From NCBI RefSeq assembly GCF_900067135.1, contig NZ_FJUR01000006.1, forward strand, positions 116,050 to 180,049: a stretch of 64,000 bases of DNA. Direction: 5' to 3'. A model generated the notes under the pieces. It was not told the origin of the DNA. It did not search any database and saw nothing but the letters and a program-made list of their open reading frames with translations. Position numbers and translations under genes: made by a program. Positions 51,460-61,020 of the stretch are shown here, piece after piece; positions within the stretch are counted from its first letter, which is position 1, and every line of letters starts with the position of its first letter. This DNA comes from Rhizobium sp. 9140. Lineage in GTDB: Bacteria > Pseudomonadota > Alphaproteobacteria > Rhizobiales > Rhizobiaceae.

Positions 51460-52422
51460 TCAGGGCGGGTTGGCCACGCGCATTGACCGCCGTGTCAGCG
51501 ATACTTCGAGACGCTGCCTTGCGATTTGGGCATAGGCACTTTCCTTCTCGATCAGGATCGAGCGGCGACCGTTTCGGTTGCAGACAACACCGACTGTGCC
51601 AGCTCCGGCAAACGGATCGATCACGAGGTCGCCTGGCGCCGTGAGAGCACGAACTAACCGCTCGACAAGTGCCTCCGGGAACTGGCACGGGTGGGCGGTT
51701 TTTTCCGGATGGTTGTGTTTGACGTTCGGGATGTCCCAAACGTCGCCCGGGTTCTTTCCGAGCGGGTTTCCGCTCAACTGACCTTTTTTCGGGCCCTTGA
51801 AATGACGTTTTCCAGGATACTTCTGCGGCACCCGGATCGCGTCCAGATCAAACCGATAGCTGTCCGATTTCGTTGCCCAAATGACAGTCTCATATCGCCC
51901 GGAAAGACGATGCGAGCAGTGCAGACCGTGTCCGAACGTCCAGATCACGCGATTGCGCACTTTCATGCCAAGCGCGCGAAGCATTGGAATGAAGTAAAGA
52001 TCCAGCGGAATCACCTCACCGGCGCTTACATAATTTCCGAGCTGCCAGCACATCGCGCCATTTGCTGCGAGAATGCGGTGGCATTCGCGAAGGATGGCAC
52101 CCATCCATTCAAGGTAAGCTGCCAAAGAGAGCGCGTTCTCGTATTCTTTGCCGATATTGTAAGGCGGGCTGGTGATGACGAGGTCAACGCTGCCGTCTTC
52201 AATCTCCGGAAGAATGAATTCGGCTCTTCCGTTACGAATGTCGCACAAATCGTTCGCGGCCAGCGATGGTTGCTCGTCGATGGGAATAGGGCAACACGCG
52301 CCTGCTACGCCTTTAGCATTGCGACCGGCCTCGGTCAGACCCAGGTTTGGGCGCACAGCGTAACCCTGCTGCTCCTTCTCCTGTGTAACCACATCTCGTA
52401 CGTTAATCTGCACCGTCATCAT
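51460..52422 (-). CDS. Orphan DNA methyltransferase, N4/N6, beta class
   Basis: 320 aa. Catalytic motif IV VDLVITSPPYNIGKEYENAL at about residue 80 comes before the AdoMet-binding motif DPFAGAGTVGVVCNRNGRRS at about 275, the beta-class order. Target recognition lies between (NRVIWTFGHGLHCSHRLSGR ... GDVWDIPNVKHNHPEKTAHP). It transfers a methyl group to adenine N6 or cytosine N4; SPPY is compatible with either. No restriction endonuclease gene is adjacent, so protection, epigenetic regulation or anti-restriction on transfer are options. Start MMTVQINVRD at 52422; spacing of its ribosome site is weak. Confidence 0.88.
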   Translation of the reverse strand: MMTVQINVRDVVTQEKEQQGYAVRPNLGLTEAGRNAKGVAGACCPIPIDEQPSLAANDLCDIRNGRAEFILPEIEDGSVDLVITSPPYNIGKEYENALSLAAYLEWMGAILRECHRILAANGAMCWQLGNYVSAGEVIPLDLYFIPMLRALGMKVRNRVIWTFGHGLHCSHRLSGRYETVIWATKSDSYRFDLDAIRVPQKYPGKRHFKGPKKGQLSGNPLGKNPGDVWDIPNVKHNHPEKTAHPCQFPEALVERLVRALTAPGDLVIDPFAGAGTVGVVCNRNGRRSILIEKESAYAQIARQRLEVSLTRRSMRVANPP

Positions 52423-52635
52423 TGACCCCGTTCTTGAACCACGGGTGCTAGATAGAAAATAAGGGGGGGTGGGAATCAGAGGCAGACTGGGAAAAGTTGG
52501 GATTCTTTAGACGATGGGTTCTTCAGGATGGATTGCGCAGTTTGGGGGCGGCCGACCGCCGCGGTAGCAAGAGGCCTTGTAAAACATCGGGTTAGTGTTT
52601 GCTAAGGATGGCCGTTCAGAGGTTATTAGGCTGCG

Positions 52636-53652
52636 TTGTCCAGAATGTTCTCGATTTTGGAGACCATGCAGATGACGTTTGATTTTTCGAGAATGAGGAA
52701 TATGCCAACGTCCGTTTGGTATGATGAGGACGGGCTTCCTATTGAGGATGTGCAGGAATTCATAAAGCAGCGCCGCGAGGAATTGATCGAGCGGGCACGA
52801 TCAGGAGAGCTTTCTCCCGAGCAGGCCGAGAAAGAAGCTGCTGATAAATTCTATGGGCGGCTTGAAGTGAAGTTCGTCTCACCAGATACCAGCCCAGTGG
52901 TCGCGCTATGGTCACCGGAGATGGTCGCTGCATGGATAGTGAAAAAAGACTTCAACGTGGTGCTCCGCCACAGCGAAGAGTTTTATAAAGGTAAGTCCCT
53001 TTGGGTTTCTTTTGAACGGACCGTTCCCGCGGGGCCAGGCGAACCTCCATTTGCGACGCGCCGCCAAAAGGGGCACGACTTGATCGTTTTTGGACAAACT
53101 AGCCTGTTCACGCCGGGTTTCGATTTTACCGGTCGCCCTTTCGACTACAGCGATATGCGATGGTTCAAGAAGCTGCGAGAAGTCCTCATAGACGGAACGA
53201 CATTGAAGGCCCATGGCAAAGATATCGAACATGGGCTAACCAAGCTGATAAAACCTGAAGAATGGCAGTTCTTGACCTTCTCTCAAGATGGCGCCGGCCG
53301 CACGATCTTGAGCGATGAGGAGGGCCATCCGAAGTTTCAGAATATCACCTTCCTTTCGCGCGAGGTCAGACGATGTTTTCCCAAGCACTCTGGAATGATA
53401 GAAGAACGCGTCAACTTGCGTGAAGTTCGTCGGTGGAAAGTTCACATCGACAAGGAACCTAAGGGAAAAAGGCGGTTCCTGTACAATCTTCTTAGGACAG
53501 AGTTCAAGGATGGCTTTCCATTGAATTTTCATTCAGACGCAGAGCGTCTTGAGACAGTTAAGAACCTGATGGGAAAAAACTATAAGTACGTAGAGCCTGA
53601 TTCTTTTAAGCGTTTCCTAAATGGAGTTTTGAAAGAGTATTGCGAAGACTGA
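52636..53652 (+). CDS. Unrecognised 338-aa protein, opposite strand to the cluster
   Basis: Open from ATG 52636; ATG 52672 (MTFDFSRMRNMPTSVWYDED) is a possible better start. Lower GC and more lysine/phenylalanine than the neighbours, a sign of transfer. Segments: GLPIEDVQEFIKQRREELIE, RARSGELSPEQAEKEAADKF, PVVALWSPEMVAAWIVKKDF, GKSLWVSFERTVPAGPGEPP and FLTFSQDGAGRTILSDEEGH. No motif I can name. It diverges from the methyltransferase across a 213-bp gap. Could be an effector of unknown type. Confidence 0.6.
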   Translation: MSRMFSILETMQMTFDFSRMRNMPTSVWYDEDGLPIEDVQEFIKQRREELIERARSGELSPEQAEKEAADKFYGRLEVKFVSPDTSPVVALWSPEMVAAWIVKKDFNVVLRHSEEFYKGKSLWVSFERTVPAGPGEPPFATRRQKGHDLIVFGQTSLFTPGFDFTGRPFDYSDMRWFKKLREVLIDGTTLKAHGKDIEHGLTKLIKPEEWQFLTFSQDGAGRTILSDEEGHPKFQNITFLSREVRRCFPKHSGMIEERVNLREVRRWKVHIDKEPKGKRRFLYNLLRTEFKDGFPLNFHSDAERLETVKNLMGKNYKYVEPDSFKRFLNGVLKEYCED

Positions 53653-54034
53653 ACAAGGCGCCAGAAAATGGTATTGCGCATTCTTCACAAACGGATCATC
53701 GGCCGGACTGAAGTGTATAAGTGGCCCTAGATTTATAGACGGCTAAACCGAAATCGCCATTAGGCAATACGCCAAGCGGACGGCTTGCTATGCAGTGACT
53801 TGAGAGATCGCGAATGGTGACCGGTTCAGCCTTTACTGCCGGTTTCCCGCCGCTTAGGTCGCCGTCGCGCAGATGAATTACGAGAGGCGGTGAGTGCTGC
53901 ACTCTACATCGCCACCACGTGACGCCGATAGTGCGCGTTACCGAAGGATTTCCTGCCCTGCTCAAAAGTCCGGCTCGCAGATCGGCGAGTTGGGTTAGAA
54001 TCGTCAGTGCAACCGATTCTCTAATTGGCTAGTT
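53653..54034. other. Intergenic, no recognised gene
   Basis: A minus frame (53965-53696) of 89 codons begins MSRAGNPSVTRTIGVTWWRC without a ribosome site or family; I leave it unassigned. Confidence 0.3.
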
Positions 54035-54165
54035 GTCAACGGCGGAGTAAAATCCTGCCACGCGGCGGCGCAAAAGTCGGCCACTTGTGGCGCGCGCATG
54101 AGACCGCCGGGAGGGCTTAGGCCCGAGCGGGGGTCTCATGCGCGCGTTGCGATTTTCGAAGGGCG

Positions 54166-54924
54166 TCAGCCGGCCTTTCGGGCGCGGCTTTGGGCGAGAC
54201 GATAGCTGTCGCCGTTCATCTCGAGGATGCTGACGTGATGGGTGATGCGGTCGAGCAAAGCGCCGGTCAGGCGCTCGGACCCCAAGGTTTCCGTCCATTC
54301 GTCAAAAGGAAGGTTGCTGGTGATCAGGGTCGCGCCTCGCTCGTATCGTTGCGAGATCAGCTCGAACAGCAATTCCGCGCCGGTCTTTGACAGCGGCACG
54401 AAGCCCAGTTCATCGATGATCAACAGCTGGTAGGCGGCCATCTGCTTCTGGAACCGGATGAGACGCCGCTCGTCGCGCGCCTCCATCATCTCGCTGACCA
54501 GTGCGGCCGCTGTCGTGAACCCAACGGACAGGCCCTTCTGGCAGGCGGCCAGGCCGAGGCCGAGCGCCACATGGGTCTTGCCCGTGCCGCTGGGGCCGAG
54601 AGCGATAACGTTCTCCCTGCGCTCGATCCATTCGCAGCGCGCCAGTTCCAGCACCTGCATCCTGTTCAGCTTTGGGATGGCGGCGAAGTCGAAACTGTCG
54701 AGGCTTTTGACGACCGGGAACCTGGCCGCCTTGATGCGACGCTCGACCTTGCGACGGTCCCGTTCGATCATCTCCCGCTCGGCAAGCCGGGTGAGGTATC
54801 CGACATGATCGACGCCTTCGGTGGCGCACAGCCGGGCCAGCTTCTGGTACTCGCGCTGGAAACTCGGCAGCTTCAGGGTTTTGAGATAATGGGTGAGAAG
54901 GATCTCGGGTGCTTGGGTGTTCAT
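54166..54924 (-). CDS. istB: IS21 helper ATPase IstB (copy 2)
   Basis: 252 aa from ATG 54924, which overlaps the istA stop by 4 bases. Walker A LGPSGTGKTHVALGLGLAAC, Walker B LLIIDELGFVPLSKTGAELL, and the full C-terminus ALLDRITHHVSILEMNGDSY. It is the undamaged version of the frameshifted copy at 23879. Confidence 0.93.
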   Translation of the reverse strand: MNTQAPEILLTHYLKTLKLPSFQREYQKLARLCATEGVDHVGYLTRLAEREMIERDRRKVERRIKAARFPVVKSLDSFDFAAIPKLNRMQVLELARCEWIERRENVIALGPSGTGKTHVALGLGLAACQKGLSVGFTTAAALVSEMMEARDERRLIRFQKQMAAYQLLIIDELGFVPLSKTGAELLFELISQRYERGATLITSNLPFDEWTETLGSERLTGALLDRITHHVSILEMNGDSYRLAQSRARKAG

Positions 54925-56417
54925 GCGACTTCTCCCGCATCCGACGACAGGAGACGCATATACGCCTTCGCCGATGTCGTCTCGACCGTCGCCCTCGGCA
55001 AATACGGGTAGATGGACAGGTCCAGTCTGGGCGGCCGGCGTTCCACCCGGCACAGGATCAGATGCTTGACGGCGTCAAAGCCAATGGCGCCAAGCTGGAT
55101 CGCCTGCTTCACCGCCGCATGCAGATCGGCGAGTTCGAAGCTCTCCAGCAGGCGGAGGACCTGCACGTACTCACGCCGGCCGTGTTTGGCCATGCGGCCT
55201 TCCATCAACCGGCGCAGCGTAGCGAACTCTTGCGGCAAGTCCCAGCCCTGGAGGGGCGCTGCCTGATCCAGCGAATTGATCTTCTGCTCGATCAGCGGCA
55301 GGTAATGGACAGGATCGAAGACGACGTCTTCCCGTTCCCAGCACCGAGGATGGCGGGCGATGATCTCGCCACGGCCACCAATGACCACTTCGTTGACATA
55401 GCCGCGCACCCACACATCCTGATGGCCATAGGCGACCGGGACGGAATAGTCGTTGGTCTTGTAGCGCACCAGCGACTGCGCCGTCACCTTGGCACTTGCC
55501 TGGTCGCAGGCATCAAATGGCGAGGCTGGCAAGGCGCGCATGGCAGCCAGATCGCGCCGCAAGCGCTCGCCGATCGTCTCGCTCTCGCCGCGCAGCCTGT
55601 CGCGCTGGCGCTTCCGGCACTGCTCCTCCAGAAAGGTGTTGAACGCCTCCCATGTCGCAAACTGCGGGATCGGTACCATGAAGTTGCGCCGGGCATAGCC
55701 GACGAGACCCTCGACGTTCCCCTTGTCGTTGCCCTTGCCGGGACGGCCATAGCGATCCCGGATAAGGTAGTGGGACAGGAAGCCGCTGAACAACGTCGCG
55801 CGCTTGCGGGTGCCGTCAGGCAAAATCTTCGCCACCAGGCAACGGTCGTTGTCGTAGACGATCGATTGCGGCACGGCGCCGAAGAAAGCGAACGCATGGA
55901 CATGGCCATCGACCCAGGCCTCGGCCACTGCCGCCGGATAGGCCCGCACGTAGCAGCCGTCGCTGTGCGGAAGGTCGAGCACGAAGAAATGCGCCTTCTG
56001 CTCGACACCGCCGATGACCACCATCGCCTCACCGAAATCGGCCTGCGCATGGCCGGGCGGATGCGACAGCGGCACGAACACTTCCTGGCGGCGCTGATCC
56101 CGCTCGCGCATGTAATCCTTGATGATCGTATAGCCGCCAGTGAACCCGCATTCGTCTCGAAGCCGGTCAAACACCCGCTTGGCCGTATGGCGCTGCTTGC
56201 GCGGCACTTGTCTGTCTTCGTCCAGCCAGTGATCGATCGTCGAGACAAACGCATCCAGCTTGGGCCGCCGGATCGGTGATTGTCGCTGATAGCCAGGTGG
56301 CGTCGAATAGGACAGCATCTTGGAAACGCTGTCGCGCGATATGTTGAAATGCTTTGCAGCCTGACGCCGGCTCATGCCTTCCGAGCAAGCCAGTCGAACC
56401 TTCAGATATAATTCCAC
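54921..56417 (-). CDS. istA: IS21-family transposase IstA (copy 2)
   Basis: 498 aa from the GTG/ATG-type start at 56417 (MELYLKVRLACSEGMSRRQA). HTH, rve catalytic domain with HAQADFGEAMVVIGG, SIVYDNDRCLVAKIL and GNDKGNVEGLVGYA, and C-terminal DNA-binding region. It differs from copy 1 by many conservative changes, so the two IS21 elements did not arise by recent duplication in this replicon. Confidence 0.93.
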   Translation of the reverse strand: MELYLKVRLACSEGMSRRQAAKHFNISRDSVSKMLSYSTPPGYQRQSPIRRPKLDAFVSTIDHWLDEDRQVPRKQRHTAKRVFDRLRDECGFTGGYTIIKDYMRERDQRRQEVFVPLSHPPGHAQADFGEAMVVIGGVEQKAHFFVLDLPHSDGCYVRAYPAAVAEAWVDGHVHAFAFFGAVPQSIVYDNDRCLVAKILPDGTRKRATLFSGFLSHYLIRDRYGRPGKGNDKGNVEGLVGYARRNFMVPIPQFATWEAFNTFLEEQCRKRQRDRLRGESETIGERLRRDLAAMRALPASPFDACDQASAKVTAQSLVRYKTNDYSVPVAYGHQDVWVRGYVNEVVIGGRGEIIARHPRCWEREDVVFDPVHYLPLIEQKINSLDQAAPLQGWDLPQEFATLRRLMEGRMAKHGRREYVQVLRLLESFELADLHAAVKQAIQLGAIGFDAVKHLILCRVERRPPRLDLSIYPYLPRATVETTSAKAYMRLLSSDAGEVA

Positions 56418-56539
56418 GGTATAGATCCCCAGGCCCTCCTGCGCTCATTGCAGAAGAGAAATAGGTGGCCGACTTTTACGCCGCCCGAAGCGGGACAATC
56501 CCGCCGCTACCGTGGTCTAATTTTGCACCGCCGCTCTCA

Positions 56540-56857
56540 CGTTCGTCGTGCGCTTTCCCCATGTGCACATCGCCAGCGGCTCAGCAGGAGCTTCACTGTC
56601 ACGGGCTTGCCCTGGACTGGCAGATCCTGGAGGCTGCGGCAGGACCAGCCATGCCGACTTCGGCTTCGACATCCACAATCGGGGCATACTCCGATCTTGG
56701 ATCCAGCTGCGGAAACAACCCAACCGTGATCAACGGTGAGCGCGACACCCAGTACTTTGACCCCTGGACCGGGCGACCATTTCGATTTCGTTCGCATGCC
56801 CGCCCATAGCCAAAACCTCGCTAACGGCGAATGAACCACACAAAGTGAGGAAGAACC
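56540..56857 (-). mobile_element. ISL3 element, 5' fragment (copy 3)
   Basis: 318 bp matching the transposase 5' end of copies 1 and 2, including the start MVHSPLARFWLWAGMRTKSK and the terminal repeat, with one change (GESARRT for GECARRT that removes a zinc-ribbon cysteine). Cut by IS21 copy 2. Confidence 0.9.
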
Positions 56858-56877
56858 CGATTAAGTGCCACGCGACA
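56858..56877 (-). repeat. Transposon terminus next to ISL3 copy 3
   Basis: Minus strand TGTCGCGTGGCACTTAATCG directly abuts the ISL3 end: the third locus showing the same target. Beyond it is unrelated DNA. Confidence 0.55.
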
Positions 56878-57442
56878 AGTTCACCTAAGCCGCTGGGCTG
56901 CCAACGATCAGCGAGATCCTAATCGCTTTGATCCTGCGCAACACGCCGCTACGCCAGCCGCCGGTGTTGACCGCCAAATCGCTACGGCGGTTGTTGCAGA
57001 TAGCCGGGACTCGCAAAGAGGTGTGAGAAGTCAGCGACCTGAATGGGCGCATGATCGAACCGATCGGGAACGGGAAAAACCAGTTTGGCACTTTGAGCCT
57101 GGAAGCTCGGGATTAAGATTTTGGACCCGCCCCGCAGATCACCATACCGGCCCGCGGCCTTTGCAAGCGCCGCAACGAAAGGCCTGACAGAAGACCGCAC
57201 TCGATCACACGTCAAAGAAGGTCAGAAACTTCTTGCCAAACGGGCGGCAACCACAGAAGTGCGAAGCGACAACGAGGCCGTCCTCAAGGCCGAAAAAAGA
57301 CTTCTTCAACAGCCTGCTCGACTGCCCACACCACCAGCGACGTTTTGAGACCTCGCACTTGTGCGGTTCCCGCAGGCATGTTCCAATACTGCCGATCTGC
57401 CAGAAAGCTGACTTGCAGCAACAAGGACGACATCGGTTGGTT
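56878..57442. other. Intergenic, no recognised gene
   Basis: About 560 bp after the transposon terminus. Plus-strand frames (for example DRTRSHVKEGQKLLAKRAAT at about 57190-57340) are open but start in unrelated sequence and match nothing I know. Possibly debris. Confidence 0.3.
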
Positions 57443-58633
57443 TCAACAAATCACAGTAACCAGGTCGATCAGGAAGTCCCCGCATGCGTCCAGTTGGTCG
57501 ACAGCAATGAATTCGTCTGGCTGGTGCGCCTGGCGGATGTCTCCGGGCCCGCAGACGATAACCGGCATCTCCATGGCCTCGCGGAAGCAGCCCGCCTCCG
57601 TGCCGTAGGACAACTTCACGTCGCTGTTGCGGCCTGCGCACCGCTTGACAATCGTCACGGCAGGATGGTCGGTAGCCATGTTGAATGCCGGATAAGCATA
57701 TGCCGGCTCGACGGCGACCCCGCAGCCAGGTTTGCGCTTCGCCATGGCCCGGTCGAGGCGACGAACCTCCGCCATGACGAGGTTCTCCGTCAGGGCCGCC
57801 GGGTCCACCCCGGGGAGGAAGCGGAATTCCATGTCGACCACGCATCGGTCAGGAACGATGTTGACCTGCCGGCCGCCAGTCATCACCCCGACATGGACGG
57901 TGGTATATTCGATGTCGAAGCCCTGCATGAACGGCCCCCGGCGGGCTATTTCCGCTTGTGCCGCAGTGACGGAGGTCACCAGCTCCGCGGCATAGGCGAC
58001 CGCGTTCACCGCCGTCGGCGCCCGGCTTGAATGCGCAGCCTGCCCGGTGAAGGTCAGCCGGAAAGTGCGGTTGCCCTTGTGCGCCAGCCCGACGTCCATC
58101 ATCGTTGGCTCGCCGACGATGCAGAGATCCGGTCGTATCGCGCGGCGATTAAGATCGCTGATGATGTCATGAACGCCCAGGCAGCCCAGTTCCTCGTCAT
58201 AGGAGAGAGCGAGGTAAATCGGCTTGCGCAGATCGCGTGCTGCGATCTCCGGCAGACAGGCGAGCACGCAGGCGACGAAACCCTTCATGTCGGCCGAGCC
58301 GCGCCCGAAAAGGCGGTCGTCGACACGAGTCAATTCGAAGGGCGACGTCGACCATGCCTGCCCATCGACCGGCACCACATCCGAATGACCTGACAGGATC
58401 AGACCGCCATCCACATCCGGCCCGAGTCGCGCGACAAGGTTCGCCTTTAGCCCGTCCTCCGAGGGCAGACGCCATGTGTGTGCCCCGTGGGCGTGAAGAC
58501 AGGACTCGACGTAGTCGACGAGGTCCAGGTTGGACCGGTCGCTGACTGTATTGAAGCCGACGAGGTCACCAAGGATCCTGATGGAATTGTCACGACGGGT
58601 CGACCGGTCGCCTGCGGTTACGGTCACTGTCAC
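57443..58633 (-). CDS. ArgE/DapE-family deacylase (acetylornithine deacetylase-like)
   Basis: 396 aa, GTG start at 58633 overlapping the capA-like stop (GTGA). M20 metallopeptidase: metal-binding LILSGHSDVVPVDGQAWSTS with the His-Ser-Asp motif, FGRGSADMKGFVACVLACLP, catalytic SYDEELGCLGVHD (Glu pair), dimerisation domain, and GTEAGCFREAMEMPVIVCGP with the last His replaced region ...IRQAHQPDEFIAVDQL (His). It cleaves an N-acyl amino acid. With the TRAP transporter and RpiR regulator it suggests uptake and deacylation of a compound; substrate unknown. Intact. Confidence 0.88.
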   Translation of the reverse strand: MTVTVTAGDRSTRRDNSIRILGDLVGFNTVSDRSNLDLVDYVESCLHAHGAHTWRLPSEDGLKANLVARLGPDVDGGLILSGHSDVVPVDGQAWSTSPFELTRVDDRLFGRGSADMKGFVACVLACLPEIAARDLRKPIYLALSYDEELGCLGVHDIISDLNRRAIRPDLCIVGEPTMMDVGLAHKGNRTFRLTFTGQAAHSSRAPTAVNAVAYAAELVTSVTAAQAEIARRGPFMQGFDIEYTTVHVGVMTGGRQVNIVPDRCVVDMEFRFLPGVDPAALTENLVMAEVRRLDRAMAKRKPGCGVAVEPAYAYPAFNMATDHPAVTIVKRCAGRNSDVKLSYGTEAGCFREAMEMPVIVCGPGDIRQAHQPDEFIAVDQLDACGDFLIDLVTVIC

Positions 58634-59703
58634 GGGCGGATGACTGCCTTGCCGTCAACGATCTCGACGGCGGTCCCGTAGCGCTCCGACAGCTTAGCGA
58701 CGCGTTCGAGGATCATCTGGCCGGCAGGTGTCCCCCCGACCATCACCGGGAGGCCGTCAGACTGGCACTCGGTCGGAATGAGGGTGATGGCGCGCACGCC
58801 GTCGCGTCCGATCTCGAGCTCCGCGACAACGGACCAGGGATCTATGTCCTCGAAGATTTCCAGCTGCCTCGGCGTCGCGTTGATGCGATCCTGCTGTGCC
58901 ACGTTGTTGCCAAGACTGTAGATGACGGGCTTGCCGTCGATTATCTCGATCGCGGTCGGGCTGTGGCCGTGATTGCCGAGGATCATGTCGGCCCCAGCCT
59001 CGATGATCTGGTGGGCAAGCGGCCGCTGGTAGGTCGCCAGTGGCGTGCCCCTGCCATAACCCCAGTGCATGCTGACGATGGTCACGTCCGTCTCGGCCTT
59101 CAGCCGGCGAATCGCCTGGACGAGCAACTCGACGTCTTCCGGCTCCGCATAGCTTTCCATCTTGATCGGCGCGCCGGGCTCGATCATCATGCCGATCGGA
59201 TCGAGCGCGGCGAGCTGGCGGACGCGGACGGCCGCAATGCCGGGACGGTCGGGTAGCACGGCGTAGTAGGGCGGCACCAAGCACGAGGCCGCCAAGATGC
59301 CGACCTTGATCCCGTTAACATCGCGCACGAATGGCCGCCAAGCGTCTTCGGGGGTGCGTCCGCCGCCGACCGGCTCGACGCCACCCTCCCGCAGATTGTC
59401 GAGCGTGTCGAGAAATGCATCCGGCCCGTAGTCCCATGTGTGGTTGGTCGCAACCGTCATCACATTGAACCCGGCCTTGCAGAGATCGCGCCCGACCTGG
59501 GGCGGCACGAGATAGGCGATGGTCGAGTCCGTTCTGAAGCCGCGCGTCGAGAACTGCACCTCGCACGATCCCCACACCAGATCTCCTTTCGCCATATCGG
59601 CCATCAGCCGCGTGAAGCCGTCGGAGTTAACCGCGTCTTCGCCGAAGAGGGGATGACGGATGACGATGTCGCCAGCCGCGGTCATTAGAAAGCTGTCAGA
59701 CAT
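58630..59703 (-). CDS. CapA-like metallophosphatase-fold protein
   Basis: 357 aa. Matches the CapA/PgsA (poly-gamma-glutamate synthesis) family: N-terminal AAGDIVIRHPLFGEDAVNSD, NVMTVATNHTWDYGPDAFLD, TIVSMHWGYGRGTPLATYQR and the metal-site DMILGNHGHSPTAIEIIDGK, then PVIYSLGNNVAQQD. No signal peptide, unlike the surface CapA proteins, so probably cytoplasmic. In catabolic clusters such proteins accompany ArgE-like deacylases; exact reaction unknown. Stop overlaps the ArgE-like start. ATG 59703. Confidence 0.82.
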   Translation of the reverse strand: MSDSFLMTAAGDIVIRHPLFGEDAVNSDGFTRLMADMAKGDLVWGSCEVQFSTRGFRTDSTIAYLVPPQVGRDLCKAGFNVMTVATNHTWDYGPDAFLDTLDNLREGGVEPVGGGRTPEDAWRPFVRDVNGIKVGILAASCLVPPYYAVLPDRPGIAAVRVRQLAALDPIGMMIEPGAPIKMESYAEPEDVELLVQAIRRLKAETDVTIVSMHWGYGRGTPLATYQRPLAHQIIEAGADMILGNHGHSPTAIEIIDGKPVIYSLGNNVAQQDRINATPRQLEIFEDIDPWSVVAELEIGRDGVRAITLIPTECQSDGLPVMVGGTPAGQMILERVAKLSERYGTAVEIVDGKAVIRP

Positions 59704-59724
59704 GCGGTGTGATTCCTTAGGGTT

Positions 59725-60992
59725 TCAGAGGAAGACGCTGGTCATGCTCGGGAAGACGATCAGCAGCGCAAGCATCACGAACATCGCCAGGACGAAGGGC
59801 AGCGTTCCGACGATTACGTCGCCAATGCCACCCGTCGGCCGGATACCCTGGACGACGTAGAGGTTGATGCCGATCGGCGGCGTGATCATCGCCAGTTCGA
59901 CTAGGATCATCATCACGACGCCATACCAGATCGGGTCGAAGCCGGCCGCGAAGACGATCGGCGCGATGATCGGGATCGTCGCGATCATCATCGACAGCGT
60001 CTCCATGAAGCAGCCGAGGATGACGTAGAAGACGATGACGGCGAACAGGGTCCACATCGGCGACAGTCCGAGATCGGACATGAACGCAGTGATGGAGCTC
60101 GAAAGTCCGACGCCGGACAGAACGAAATTGAGGAAGTAGGCGAACACGATGATCAACATGATCATGCCAGTCGTGCGCATGGTGTTTTCGAAGGCGCTCA
60201 GCAGGACAGCAGGTTGCAGTTTGCGTCGCGTCGCTGCGAGGACCAGCACGGCGAGAACGCCCAGCGCTGCCGACTCGGTTGGCGTCGCGATGCCAGCATA
60301 GATCGATCCGATAATGACGAAACAGATGATGAGCGGCGGCACAAGGTGTTTCAGCGACGCAAAGCGCTCAGCCCATGTCGCGGTGATGCGGACTTCCTTG
60401 TCTCTGGAAAGGAGGCTGCGGATCACGATCGTCCGGCGAACATCGCAGCCATGATCAGGCCCGGCACGATCGCCGCCATGTACAGCTGTGGGATCGAGGA
60501 GTTGGTCAGCACGCCGTAGATGATCATGTTGATCGACGGCGGGATTAGGATGCCGAGCGTCCCACCGGCCGCGATCGAGCCGAGGAATAGTTTCTCATCA
60601 TACCCGTATTTCCTCTGCTGCGGGATCGCAAGCGTACCGATCGTCGCCGCAGTGGCGACGCTTGAACCGGACGTCGCCGAGAACATGGTGCAGGACGCGA
60701 CATTGGCGTGCATCAGGCCGCCCGGCAGCCACGACACCCATTTGCTGAGCGCGGTGTACATCTCTTCTGCAATGCCGGTGCGCAGAAAGAGTTCGCCCAG
60801 CAGGATGTAGAGCGGGACCGCCAGCAGCGTGTATTCGGTAAATGCCCCCCAGCTGATCTCGCCCAGCGCCCGCCAGAGCGGGATGTCGGTGAAGATGAAA
60901 TTGAGCGACAGGCCGAGCAAGCCCATCACTGCCGCCACCGGAATGGCGAGGAAAACGAGGACCATCAGGCCCACGAAAGCGAATGCGATCAT
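59725..60992 (-). pseudogene. dctM: TRAP transporter large permease DctM, one frameshift
   Basis: Two adjoining frames of 189 and 233 residues add up to one normal DctM. First (60992-60423): MIAFAFVGLMVLVFLAIPVA, FSATSGSSVATAATIGTLAI, LGSIAAGGTLGILIPPSINM. Second (60426-59725): SIYAGIATPTESAALGVLAV, PIIAPIVFAAGFDPIWYGVV, ELAMITPPIGINLYVVQGIR. The junction is one base out of frame near 60425 (FAGRS-stop versus VIRSLL). Unless it is a sequencing indel or ribosomal slippage, the permease is not made. Twelve-helix membrane protein. Confidence 0.85.
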
Positions 60993-61020
60993 TGTTGACT
61001 CCAGGCGTCCGGTTCAGGAC

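Larger units (their letters stand above)
54035..56539 (-). mobile_element. IS21-family insertion sequence, copy 2
   Basis: 2505 bp, reverse orientation to copy 1, ends TGTCAACGGCGGAGTAAAAT (54035) and TGAGAGCGGCGGTGCAAAAT (from 56539 inward). Inserted in an ISL3 transposase gene on its right; the left flank CTAGT is unrelated, so the other half of that ISL3 element is gone. Both genes are intact. Confidence 0.92.

Noticed and set aside
54909..56279. 456-codon plus-strand open frame
   Set aside because: Shadow of istA copy 2; no family features.
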